64,000 nt of DNA from Spirometra erinaceieuropaei. Lineage: Eukaryota; Platyhelminthes; Cestoda; Diphyllobothriidea; Diphyllobothriidae. The stretch covers positions 321,381 to 385,380 of the forward strand of contig CACRXP010000231.1 in assembly GCA_902702965.1 (NCBI GenBank), read 5' to 3'. The position numbers and the translations under genes are program-made. This document shows, one piece after another, positions 34,462-42,965 of the stretch (the first letter of the stretch is position 1; every line of letters begins with the position of its first letter). The notes beneath the pieces were generated by a model that worked only from the letters and a program-made list of their open reading frames with translations, was not told the origin of the DNA and did not search any database.

Positions 34462-36141
34462 ACAAGGCAACGGGCTCGTGGCCCGGTGAGTAGAGGCGTT
34501 GACTTCTAAACCAACAGGTCGCGAGTTCGAGGCTCGGGTGTTCCACACTTCGGGCTTGGGTATGGCTGGCTGACGACGGCTAATAAGCCAGAAATGGCCA
34601 TTCCAGTCTCCCTTGTCTTTGTCGGTAATACTATTCTGCCTATATATCATGCGCCGCTGTGCGGCTGCTGGTTGGGCTCGAGAGAGAGTCCATAAGGCAC
34701 AACGGAACGAGTGAGTTCCGTATGAACGATCGGTGAGCGCCCCCTAACATTGTATATTCCCGATCGAAAACCGACAAGGCAACGGGCTCGTGGCCCGGTG
34801 AGTAGAGGCGTTGACTTCTAAACCAACAGGTCGCGAGTTCGAGGCTCGGGTGTTCCACACTTCGGGCTTGGGTATGGCTGGCTGACGACGGCTAATAAGC
34901 CAGAAATGGCCATTCCAGTCTCCCTTGTCTTTGTCGGTAATACTATTCTGCCTATATATCATGCGCCGCTGTGCGGCTGCTGGTTGGGCTCGAGAGAGAG
35001 TCCATAAGGCACAACGGAACGAGTGAGTTCCGTATGAACGATCGGTGAGCGCCCCCTAACATTGTATATTCCCGATCGAAAACCGACAAGGCAACGGGCT
35101 CGTGGCCCGGTGAGTAGAGGCGTTGACTTCTAAACCAACAGGTCGCGAGTTCGAGGCTCGGGTGTTCCACACTTCGGGCTTGGGTATGGCTGGCTGACGA
35201 CGGCTAATAAGCCAGAAATGGCCATTCCAGTCTCCCTTGTCTTTGTCGGTAATACTATTCTGCCTATATATCATGCGCCGCTGTGCGGCTGCTGGTTGGG
35301 CTCGAGAGAGAGTCCATAAGGCACAACGGAACGAGTGAGTTCCGTATGAACGATCGGTGAGCGCCCCCTAACATTGTATATTCCCGATCGAAAACCGACA
35401 AGGCAACGGGCTCGTGGCCCGGTGAGTAGAGGCGTTGACTTCTAAACCAACAGGTCGCGAGTTCGAGGCTCGGGTGTTCCACACTTCGGGCTTGGGTATG
35501 GCTGGCTGACGACGGCTAATAAGCCAGAAATGGCCATTCCAGTCTCCCTTGTCTTTGTCGGTAATACTATTCTGCCTATATATCATGCGCCGCTGTGCGG
35601 CTGCTGGTTGGGCTCGAGAGAGAGTCCATAAGGCACAACGGAACGAGTGAGTTCCGTATGAACGATCGGTGAGCGCCCCCTAACATTGTATATTCCCGAT
35701 CGAAAACCGACAAGGCAACGGGCTCGTGGCCCGGTGAGTAGAGGCGTTGACTTCTAAACCAACAGGTCGCGAGTTCGAGGCTCGGGTGTTCCACACTTCG
35801 GGCTTGGGTATGGCTGGCTGACGACGGCTAATAAGCCAGAAATGGCCATTCCAGTCTCCCTTGTCTTTGTCGGTAATACTATTCTGCCTATATATCATGC
35901 GCCGCTGTGCGGCTGCTGGTTGGGCTCGAGAGAGAGTCCATAAGGCACAACGGAACGAGTGAGTTCCGTATGAACGATCGGTGAGCGCCCCCTAACATTG
36001 TATATTCCCGATCGAAAACCGACAAGGCAACGGGCTCGTGGCCCGGTGAGTAGAGGCGTTGACTTCTAAACCAACAGGTCGCGAGTTCGAGGCTCGGGTG
36101 TTCCACACTTCGGGCTTGGGTATGGCTGGCTGACGACGGCT
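34460..36141 (+). repeat. Tandem array of 312-bp tRNA-derived SINE units (runs into assembly gap)
   Basis: Units repeat with an exact 312-bp period. The same words recur at 34561, 34873, 35185, 35497, 35809 and 36121, and I see essentially no variation between units. Each unit begins with a tRNA-like head (GGGCTCGTGGCCCGGTGAGT, a TTGACTTCTAAACCAA anticodon-arm-like segment, then a T-arm CGAG-TTCGAGG-CTCG giving A- and B-box-like pol III promoter parts). It continues with a hammerhead-like motif, a CTCCCTTGTCTTTGTCGG segment, and a 3' part with the palindromic CGCCGCTGTGCGGC and GTGAGTTCCGTATGAACGAT. Short minus-strand frames repeated through the array are not genes. The head resembles a tRNA-Arg(TCT); this is an inference. 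Confidence 0.9.
34564..34608 (+). ncRNA. Hammerhead-like ribozyme motif in SINE unit (array copy 1; repeated each 312 bp)
   Basis: Helix I strand GGCUGG (34564-34569) pairs with CCAGUC (34603-34608) over six pairs, one of them G-U. The core is CUGACGA (34570-34576), matching CUGANGA. Helix II is GGCU-AAUA-AGCC (34578-34589), with C34577 and A34590 facing each other as a mismatch next to the core. Then GAAA (34591-34594), and helix III AUGG/CCAU formed by the palindrome AUGGCCAU. The predicted cleavage triplet is AUU, cutting after U34602. Identical motifs lie at 34876-34920, 35188-35232, 35500-35544, 35812-35856 and 37143-37187; a further copy is cut by the gap. Helix III has no loop, so cleavage would probably need a dimeric fold, as tandem transcripts allow. 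The C-A mismatch at 10.1/11.1 may weaken activity. Confidence 0.6.
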
Positions 36142-37048
36142 NNNNNNNNNNNNNNNNNNNNNNNNNNNNNNNNNNNNNNNNNNNNNNNNNNNNNNNNNNN
36201 NNNNNNNNNNNNNNNNNNNNNNNNNNNNNNNNNNNNNNNNNNNNNNNNNNNNNNNNNNNNNNNNNNNNNNNNNNNNNNNNNNNNNNNNNNNNNNNNNNNN
36301 NNNNNNNNNNNNNNNNNNNNNNNNNNNNNNNNNNNNNNNNNNNNNNNNNNNNNNNNNNNNNNNNNNNNNNNNNNNNNNNNNNNNNNNNNNNNNNNNNNNN
36401 NNNNNNNNNNNNNNNNNNNNNNNNNNNNNNNNNNNNNNNNNNNNNNNNNNNNNNNNNNNNNNNNNNNNNNNNNNNNNNNNNNNNNNNNNNNNNNNNNNNN
36501 NNNNNNNNNNNNNNNNNNNNNNNNNNNNNNNNNNNNNNNNNNNNNNNNNNNNNNNNNNNNNNNNNNNNNNNNNNNNNNNNNNNNNNNNNNNNNNNNNNNN
36601 NNNNNNNNNNNNNNNNNNNNNNNNNNNNNNNNNNNNNNNNNNNNNNNNNNNNNNNNNNNNNNNNNNNNNNNNNNNNNNNNNNNNNNNNNNNNNNNNNNNN
36701 NNNNNNNNNNNNNNNNNNNNNNNNNNNNNNNNNNNNNNNNNNNNNNNNNNNNNNNNNNNNNNNNNNNNNNNNNNNNNNNNNNNNNNNNNNNNNNNNNNNN
36801 NNNNNNNNNNNNNNNNNNNNNNNNNNNNNNNNNNNNNNNNNNNNNNNNNNNNNNNNNNNNNNNNNNNNNNNNNNNNNNNNNNNNNNNNNNNNNNNNNNNN
36901 NNNNNNNNNNNNNNNNNNNNNNNNNNNNNNNNNNNNNNNNNNNNNNNNNNNNNNNNNNNNNNNNNNNNNNNNNNNNNNNNNNNNNNNNNNNNNNNNNNNN
37001 NNNNNNNNNNNNNNNNNNNNNNNNNNNNNNNNNNNNNNNNNNNNNNNN
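36142..37048. other. Assembly gap (907 N)
   Basis: Run of N inside the 312-bp array. Reading frames drawn across it are meaningless. The array is out of register across the gap: the same word starts at 36121 and 37140, a distance of 1019 bp, or 3 units plus 83 bp. The gap length is therefore not an exact unit multiple. Confidence 1.
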
Positions 37049-37205
37049 ACGGGCTCGTAGCCCGGTGAGTAGAGGCGTTGACTTCTAAACCAACAGGTCG
37101 CGAGTTCGAGGCTCGGGTGTTCCACACTTCGGGCTTGGGTATGGCTGGCTGACGACGGCTAATAAGCCAGAAATGGCCATTCCAGTCTCCATTGTCTTTG
37201 TCGGC
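37049..37205 (+). repeat. Last partial unit of the 312-bp SINE array
   Basis: Starts inside the tRNA-like head and runs through the hammerhead-like motif to GTCTTTGTCGGCAATGCCATTCT, then dissolves into a TA-rich stretch (37209-37243). Confidence 0.85.
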
Positions 37206-37249
37206 AATGCCATTCTACCTATATATCTATATATATATATATATTGAAA

Positions 37250-38590
37250 AACAGCATCCCAAGAGATATAATAAGAAAGATGAAGTTCTTTGGAAAACAG
37301 CAACATTTTATTCTGAATTTTCGAGACTGGTTCCCCAGCTCGTCTTCAGACAACGGGTGTGCAAAAACAATTAACTTTTAGACTGAGTCTGGCAAAAGGA
37401 CTCCATGATTGGTTAGGGTTGTCATCTCGGAATTGGCTGCCTCAGTTTGAATCTGTCCTTAACGATTTTTTATGTGGCATCTAAATCGATATGCCGGTTG
37501 ATGTGTAGCGGAACAGAGAGGGAATAAGTGCTCTGAGCGCTACAATTATCAAGTCCAATCTCAGATTGTAAGGAGAAGTCAGAAAGCACCAGAATGAGGG
37601 CTTTATTGTGCCCAGAACCCGGAGTTGTCCTCTCAGGCGACAGTGGCCATTGGCGAAGCCAGGGCTGGTGTTAACTGCGTCCAGTCAGGCCTGAGAGTTC
37701 CTGAGACAGTGGTGGCAGCCGCTTTTGTAGGCTCGTGGGCCAAGCTCAAGTAGCGGCGAGTCAGCGTGCGTGTTGCATTTGCCGAGGGGTGGAGTGCCAG
37801 TGGCATAGGCTGTTGGTTGCAGGGGGTGGCGCGTTCAAGTGGCACATTGGTAGCCGCGACGCTGTGTTGACGCAATTGTGTCCGAGCTGAAGTCGGTCGA
37901 GTGGCTTCAGATCAGCGCGTCTGGAACGGCTCGCTGCAATGGATGAATGACCTTGAGGCAGGGAGGTCTGGAACAATGACGCCAGACCGGTCATGATGTC
38001 TGGCTGCCACAGATGCATGCCTCATCTGAGTGCATTGCCTCCAGGAATTCGCGGCATTTCCTTGTTTGGCAGGCGCCAACAATGCGAGTGTTTTCCCATG
38101 CGAATTTATGCCCAGTGTCCAGTGTGTGCATGGCCACCTGGTCGCGTCTCTTCACCGCTAACTGATGCTCATGTATACGGGTTGAGACAGATTTCCCAAT
38201 TTGGCCACAATAAACGGCATCACAACTAGAACATAGGATTTTGTAGACGACACCTTTTCTTTCGAGGTAGTCGACCCTGTCCTTAGGGTGCACAAGCTGT
38301 GTGCGTAAGGCAGTTGCCGCCTGGTGTGCTACGTGTATCTGGTACTTTTTCAATTGTCTTTCGACAAGTTCAGATACATTTTTGACGTATGGGAGAGTTC
38401 GCCATGTGGTTGGTTTTGGTGCCTGAGCGGCCGTAGCATTGGAAATACCTTTTACCTTGAGTTGCTGGTGTCTCATGCATTGACGTGTAAAGTCATGCGG
38501 GTACCCATTTTGGGAGAACAGTTTGTAGAGGTATTTCATTTCTGCTCGATAACTTGTTTCATCAGAGCAGTGGGTAAATCAGGTGGGTAA
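37250..38590 (-). pseudogene. Penelope-like element, thumb and GIY-YIG endonuclease plus 3' terminal region
   Basis: An open minus-strand frame from 38539 to 37991 reads MKYLYKLFSQNGYPHDFTRQ, then a linker, then GVVYKILCSSCDAVYCGQIG then KSVSTRIHEHQLAVKRRDQV and AMHTLDTGHKFAWENTRIVG, ending EFLEAMHSDE. This is a full GIY-YIG domain: VVYKI, paired Cys, Y-x-GQxG, RxxEH, H..DTGH and a conserved E. The conventional YIG is YCG. Coding homology extends upstream to about 38580 (HCSDETSYRAE). Downstream (37990-37375) only broken frames are seen. A hammerhead-like motif closes the element near 37308-37360. It abuts a SINE fragment at 38590. Confidence 0.72.
37308..37360 (-). ncRNA. Hammerhead-like motif 3' of the 37-38.6 kb PLE
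   Basis: The minus strand has CUGAAGA, an extra C, helix II GAG-CUGG/CCAG-U-CUC (seven pairs around one bulge), GAAA, palindromic helix III AAUU and triplet UUC. Helix I is weak. Same sense as the PLE. Confidence 0.4.
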
Positions 38591-38650
38591 ATCAATTTTG
38601 ACGCTCTACCATTGAGCCACGGGCCCATTGTCCTGTCGGTTGTGCCGTAA
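38590..38650 (-). repeat. SINE head fragment next to PLE
   Basis: The minus strand reads GGGCCCGTGGCTCAATGGTA-GAGCGTCAAAATTGATT, a tRNA-like A-box region of the same subfamily as the 53.8-kb SINE. A 13-bp tandem duplication (GTGGGTAAATCAG / GTGGGTAAATCAA, about 38571-38597) marks the junction with the PLE. Confidence 0.55.
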
Positions 38651-38879
38651 CTGTTCTTCCTCCTTCCTACCCTCTCCGCTCAGAACCCAACATGACTCCC
38701 ACCCCGCGTCCCTCCTCAAACACTAATGGTCCGCCCGTCAATGTTTGTCCTGTCGCGTCTACTAGTCTAGTTTGACTGCCTCACTCTCTTTTATCTTCAT
38801 TTCGTCTGACGACGGGTTGGTGTCACCAATTCGAAAATTCACGTGTACAACTCGATTTATCCCGAAGAACCTCTACCTT

Positions 38880-39032
<153 letters not shown>

Positions 39033-39526
39033 AGATATTTCTATAAAAATGAAATTACCATAGTAGCCTGCTGTTCATTTTGTGAGAAGTTGACGAAAGA
39101 ACACGAAAGAGGCCTCACTTCAGGATTTGCAGACGTGTGGTAAAATTACGAGTAAAATGCCATTTTTGTGAGCAAAACTACCGTGTACCGTTCATGTCTG
39201 CAAGCCCAACGTTTGCACAGTTGCTTCTCAAAGCACTCGGGCACATTTTATGACAGGGCTTTTCCATCCTGCATTGCTATGCAAGTCAGCGCATTCTCTT
39301 AGCTTTCGTAACGATCATATTCTTATATGCAATGCAACTGAATGTGTCACTCAACACCTGGCGTCCTGAAGAAGAGCCGCTGAAACTCTCTTTCGATCGT
39401 AATAACGCGCGGCGCGCGGAAGGAAATTGCTGAAGTATATTTTACTTCCGACTGGCAGTTTATCCATCAATAATGAACAGTGGTTCTAACCATCCGATCA
39501 GTTCTTTTTGTTTGGATGGTGTTTAG

Positions 39527-39670
39527 ACCACTTTGGTATATGCGACGGTGTCTGTCCGAAGACTCCCTAACCATAAATACCTGCTGAAAGTAGAGAACGG
39601 GATGAAGGACTTGCATTTTAACCAAAGTTCTTACTGGTACTTGCGTTTTGTGGACAAGGAACTGAGAACG
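39527..39670 (+). CDS. candidate exon A of an unidentified + strand gene
   Basis: 48 codons, phase 0 at both ends, bounded by a T-rich tract ending GTGTTTAG and by donor ACG/GTAAGA. The frame reads TTLVYATVSVRRLPNHKYLL, then KVENGMKDLHFNQSSYWYLR, then FVDKELRT, a protein-like composition with one N-glycosylation sequon (NQS). I do not recognise the family. It is supported mainly by splice-site quality and by phase agreement with the candidate exons at 40292 and 41408. A chance open stretch cannot be excluded. Confidence 0.35.
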
Positions 39671-40111
39671 GTAAGATTTTAGATGGACTTAAGAGGAAAG
39701 AGCTGTATGGATCCAGGCTTCTCAGTTACTGCAACCAAGTACGTAGCCCATGCACTCAGGCGAGTCAGTTCAGGCAAATTGGCCTGCTCATTATTGACAC
39801 TTAGAGCCCTTACTTCTGGGATCGTAGTGTTGGAAGTAGGAGCGATGAGACTGGTGAGAGTTAGGGTTGGTTGTGCAAAAGCGAGACGAAGATTGTCCAG
39901 CCAAAGTGATCCAAGATCATAACGCGTTTGCGCTATGTGGACAGATAGGCAAGGAATCGGAAATCATGTCAGTATTCGTTCGTATAGTGTCGACGTTGTT
40001 ATGGTTATTGCGGAGGATGCGTAGGTTTCTCTCAAGGGGAATCAGCGCATTAGATGTGAGTTGATCTAAAATACAAAAGCTAAATACATACTGACCCAAC
40101 TGTGAAAAAAC

Positions 40112-40190
40112 TCGGCGCCTAGGTGGAATTCAAAGGGAAGGCTTTAGTACAGTCAACGCTCTAGCTACTTGAGCTACGAGGCCCCACCGA
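40112..40190 (-). repeat. tRNA-like sequence (SINE remnant or tRNA pseudogene)
   Basis: The minus strand has GGGGCCTCGTAGCTCAAGTA-GCTAGAGCGTTGACTG, an A-box-like D-arm. About 45 bases on comes TTTGAATTCCACC, a weak B box. The arms do not form a complete cloverleaf by eye, so a functional tRNA is unlikely. Confidence 0.3.
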
Positions 40191-40291
40191 AGGACGTGAG
40201 TTTAATCACATTTGTGAAAGGCAAAATGCCTGGCTATCCACGGTGCGGTATCTCTTGCGTTGAAACAGGTTTTTTGACCTTTATTGCAAAG

Positions 40292-40393
40292 GATTCAAAC
40301 GTTCCAGATTTATTGATCCAAGTCTGCCTACAATCTCTGAACATTCCAGAGGACCCTAAGTGGATTCGGCAGCTGCAATTCACTGTCTCCTAC
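40292..40393 (+). CDS. candidate exon B of the same unidentified gene
   Basis: 34 codons, phase 0 at both ends. The acceptor follows TTTTTTGACCTTTATTGCAAAG and the donor is TAC/GTAAAA. The encoded peptide is DSNVPDLLIQVCLQSLN then IPEDPKWIRQLQFTVSY. Phase agrees with candidate exon A upstream and candidate exon D downstream. An open frame runs through both splice sites (40169-40501), so an unspliced reading is possible. A degenerate PLE reverse transcriptase on the other strand fills the intron that follows. Function unknown. Confidence 0.32.
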
Positions 40394-40689
40394 GTAAAAT
40401 GCACAAATTTCAAACACGCCCACGGAGCATATGCGATAAGCGACCAAAGAGAACACAGGAGTTACAGAAAGAAAAGACAACGGCCGATGGAACATGAATA
40501 ATATTAGCCGGGCGTTTCTGATCCACCCTCGATGTCATCATCGGAGATAGATTCAGATAGGTTGTAATGTATTACATAAGCGTTGCAGTGTCAATAGAAC
40601 GCACTTGATATATCCACTGCATAATTACCAGAAACTGCGAGTTCCGCATTCATCGCAGATGAATGACACGTGCTGCGATAATGACTTAA

Positions 40690-41330
40690 ATGCCCGCTGT
40701 GACGTCGTTAACTGCAGCAGCAGGGGTAGCCATTTACCGACCTAACATTTGCCAGCAACTGGTTGTTCTTCTACTCTTCCATCGCAAATTGAATGTCTGC
40801 GATGAAGCCGTTTGGATTTCCTTTGAATGTCAGCTCATGATCCCTTTCAATGACGACTAACGTATCATCTACATACCGCCTTCATAATTTCGGTTTGTAT
40901 TGTTAGAGGACCGGCGACTGTAACCGTTTCAAAACTGCCTCGACTGAGACCCAAAGTCGGTGAGCGCATTGGTGCGGCCTTTTCCCTGTTCATCAATTGT
41001 TCAGTTGAATGTAGTGTATGTCTTGATCGGAACTGCAGAAAACGGAGGTAGGCGTGCCCAAGAAGATTCTCCGTTCCTCAGTATCGGTTTTGCAGGAGTG
41101 GTGTGACGATATCAACTAAAGAATAGACGAGGGGAGTGATGTTAAAAATACTATGATATTGTTTGGATGAAGACCTATCCCTCTACGTATCTCAAAAATG
41201 TGTTGACGAGCGGGCTGTAGTGTATGAATCCGCGGTCATGCGATGACTGGGATGGGAGCCCCTTCCTTTTGCACCTTTAAAAGGTCACAGAATCAGACCA
41301 AAAACATTACTCGGCCTCTGGACAAGCGTT
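40690..41330 (-). pseudogene. Degenerate Penelope-like reverse transcriptase with intact YVDDT
   Basis: The minus strand contains RRYVDDTLVVIERDHELTFK at about 40880-40820, an intact YVDDT catalytic motif, followed by FIADIQFAMEE and a stop. Upstream pieces resembling VQKEGAPIPVIA and KTYTTFN occur in shifted frames, matching the usual PLE order of the PLR...S segment, the YFTFN segment and YVDD. Multiple stops and frameshifts make it non-functional. It sits between candidate exons B and D of the unidentified + strand gene. Confidence 0.62.
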
Positions 41331-41407
41331 GGTCGATCGACGTTGTTGCCTACGAGTTCTTCGTTGTCAACATCGTCGCATTACTTTTTGTGTTAATGGG
41401 TTTGTAG

Positions 41408-41527
41408 GGACGGTTATGCTTGAAAAATAATAACGGTGAGCTGAATGCTTCGGCATCTCACTTTTATGACCGCAATTTCAGGCACTACGGTCTGTACGTC
41501 AACATATCTTTGAAGAAACACAAAGGA
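41408..41527 (+). CDS. candidate exon D of the same unidentified gene (sequon-rich)
   Basis: 40 codons, phase 0 at both ends. The acceptor follows the T-rich stretch ending GGGTTTGTAG and the donor is GGA/GTAAGT, a strong consensus. The peptide is GRLCLKNNNGELNASASHFY then DRNFRHYGLYVNISLKKHKG, with two N-glycosylation sequons (NAS, NIS), which would suit an extracellular or lumenal segment. The following intron would be only 64 bp, short but known in flatworms. Family not recognised. Confidence 0.38.
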
Positions 41528-41591
41528 GTAAGTCTCCTGGCAAACGAAGTCATGGTGTCTTTTAGCGTTACACCCATTGTCTATTTCCCAG

Positions 41592-41764
41592 GATCTTGCC
41601 TATAGACTGGCTAGTAATTATCGCTCTAAACATCACTTTTGGGGGAATTTTGGCTTTTTTATTTGTGGTTACGGGGGCAGTTGTCAGTTTGACCTACCGA
41701 AATACGCCATGCATGGGACGGCGTAAGAGCTTTCACGCAATGATTATGCGGTTTAACCCCCCAG
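41592..41764 (+). CDS. candidate membrane-span exon of the same unidentified gene
   Basis: The acceptor CTATTTCCCAG precedes it and donor CAG/GTACGA follows. In the frame starting at 41593 it reads ILPIDWLVIIALNITFGGIL then AFLFVVTGAVVSLTYRNTPC, a convincing membrane helix, then a basic stretch (MGRRKSFHAMIMRFNPP). This frame ends in phase 1 and joins exactly to the next candidate exon. It needs two bases from the preceding exon, however, while the exon at 41408-41527 ends in phase 0. In phase 0 the same segment reads DLAYRLASNYRSKHH... and stops at TAA 41724-41726. Either an exon is missing, the gene is damaged, or one of the frames is a chance reading. Confidence 0.35.
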
Positions 41765-42060
41765 GTACGACGGGATGAGATCATCCACAATGCGTCTTCT
41801 GCACGATACTTGCATTTTCACTAGTCACGGTGGGACACTACGATTTTATCATCCAATTCTATCGTTTAGGCCACATGCTTCTATATTTGCTTACATTATT
41901 AGAAATAAAGTATCCTTTTAAAAGTTTCGTTCCCCATAAAACTAGGTCCCTTGCTTGATGTCATGCTAACTTTCTGATTGCCACATGTAAATGATGGGTG
42001 TCAGTGAGACCAGCAACTTCCTTTTTGTACTGATTAACTATTTTACATGCTTCTCTGCAG

Positions 42061-42197
42061 CTGAAATTTTGACCCAACCACGGTCTCTCTCCTTTCTGAA
42101 ATTTCCATTGAATCAACGTCTTTTTTCAACTCCAAACAATCACTTGAACTGGTTTCTAACGTGGACGGACACCCGTTACATATTCTGTCCAAGTTAG
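42061..42197 (+). CDS. candidate terminal exon of the same unidentified gene
   Basis: The acceptor is excellent (TTTTACATGCTTCTCTGCAG). The first two bases complete the codon left open at 41764, giving AEILTQPRSLSFLKFPLNQR and then LFSTPNNHLNWFLTWTDTRY, ending IFCPS and TAG. No domain is recognised. If real, it is the cytoplasmic C-terminus following the membrane span in the previous exon. No clear AATAAA is seen close downstream; one at about 41909 lies upstream of this exon. Confidence 0.3.
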
Positions 42198-42675
42198 GCT
42201 AGTTCAACCATTCCGCCGAAAGAATTCCTCTAGTTAAAGGATAAATTCAGGCTGCCAATAATCCCTGACGTCTTCTTTTTGAAAACTACCACGGTCATCA
42301 CTGACTACCCAGCATACTCGAATCTGGCCTTCCTTTCTGCTTATGTTAGGTACCCCTGTACTATTTCTGACGCTGAATTCCAGCAAAAGTTTGCGACTCA
42401 AGAGGAGGCTTTCTTCTAACTGGCCGAGCGCCGACCACATGACGACACGACGTCTCGGCTTACAGATGACCTTAAAACACTGGCCGGACTTACTTCAGGA
42501 CAGACATTTCTTCAGTCTCACTAAGCAAAACACGTATTTCACTGTGACGTCATTGATCGATTTCTGACCCACTAAAATAAGACTCTCAGGTTTCGACAGC
42601 GAACGGCCGTAACGCAGTCCTTCATTCCTGTAGCCGTCGCATCGGATGAGCCATAGGAAAAAAAATGCGGTGCGG

Positions 42676-42965
42676 TCGGATATGGTTATGTAGGCCCGCC
42701 TGAAATAGGCAAACTCTTGTCACCTCTAATACGGGATCGGTGGTAATAGGGGTTTTTACAGATGGGCCCGGGGAACACACAGGTGACGAAGTCAAGTAGT
42801 TGCACTCTAGAGGAAAGCTATTGGGAATGTGCGGTTGTACTTTGAATGGCTGAGAAATAGTTGCGCTTACTCCTAACCCCAACCCCTAACCATAACCCCT
42901 AACCCTTAACCCCAATCCCAACAGCATTGTGTCTACCAGGTGGGGCTACCAAACCATATCTTACC
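42676..42965. repeat. Single copy of the telomere-like-repeat element
   Basis: Same family as 18837-19436: left end CGGATATGGTTATGTAGGCC, right end CAGGTGGGGCTACCAAACCA, internal CCCTAACCCTTAACCCC-type repeats. About 290 bp and non-coding. Confidence 0.7.

Noticed and set aside
34351..36106. Repeated 72-residue minus-strand frames
   Set aside because: Two alternating frames created by the 312-bp SINE unit. Their sequence follows the non-coding repeat, including its tRNA-like head.
35992..37127. Long minus-strand reading frames across the N gap
   Set aside because: They consist mainly of N and of SINE-array sequence and are not coding.
39355..39400. CTGAAGAAGAG...CTCT as another hammerhead-like motif
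   Set aside because: The stem is present but it is not followed by GAAA.
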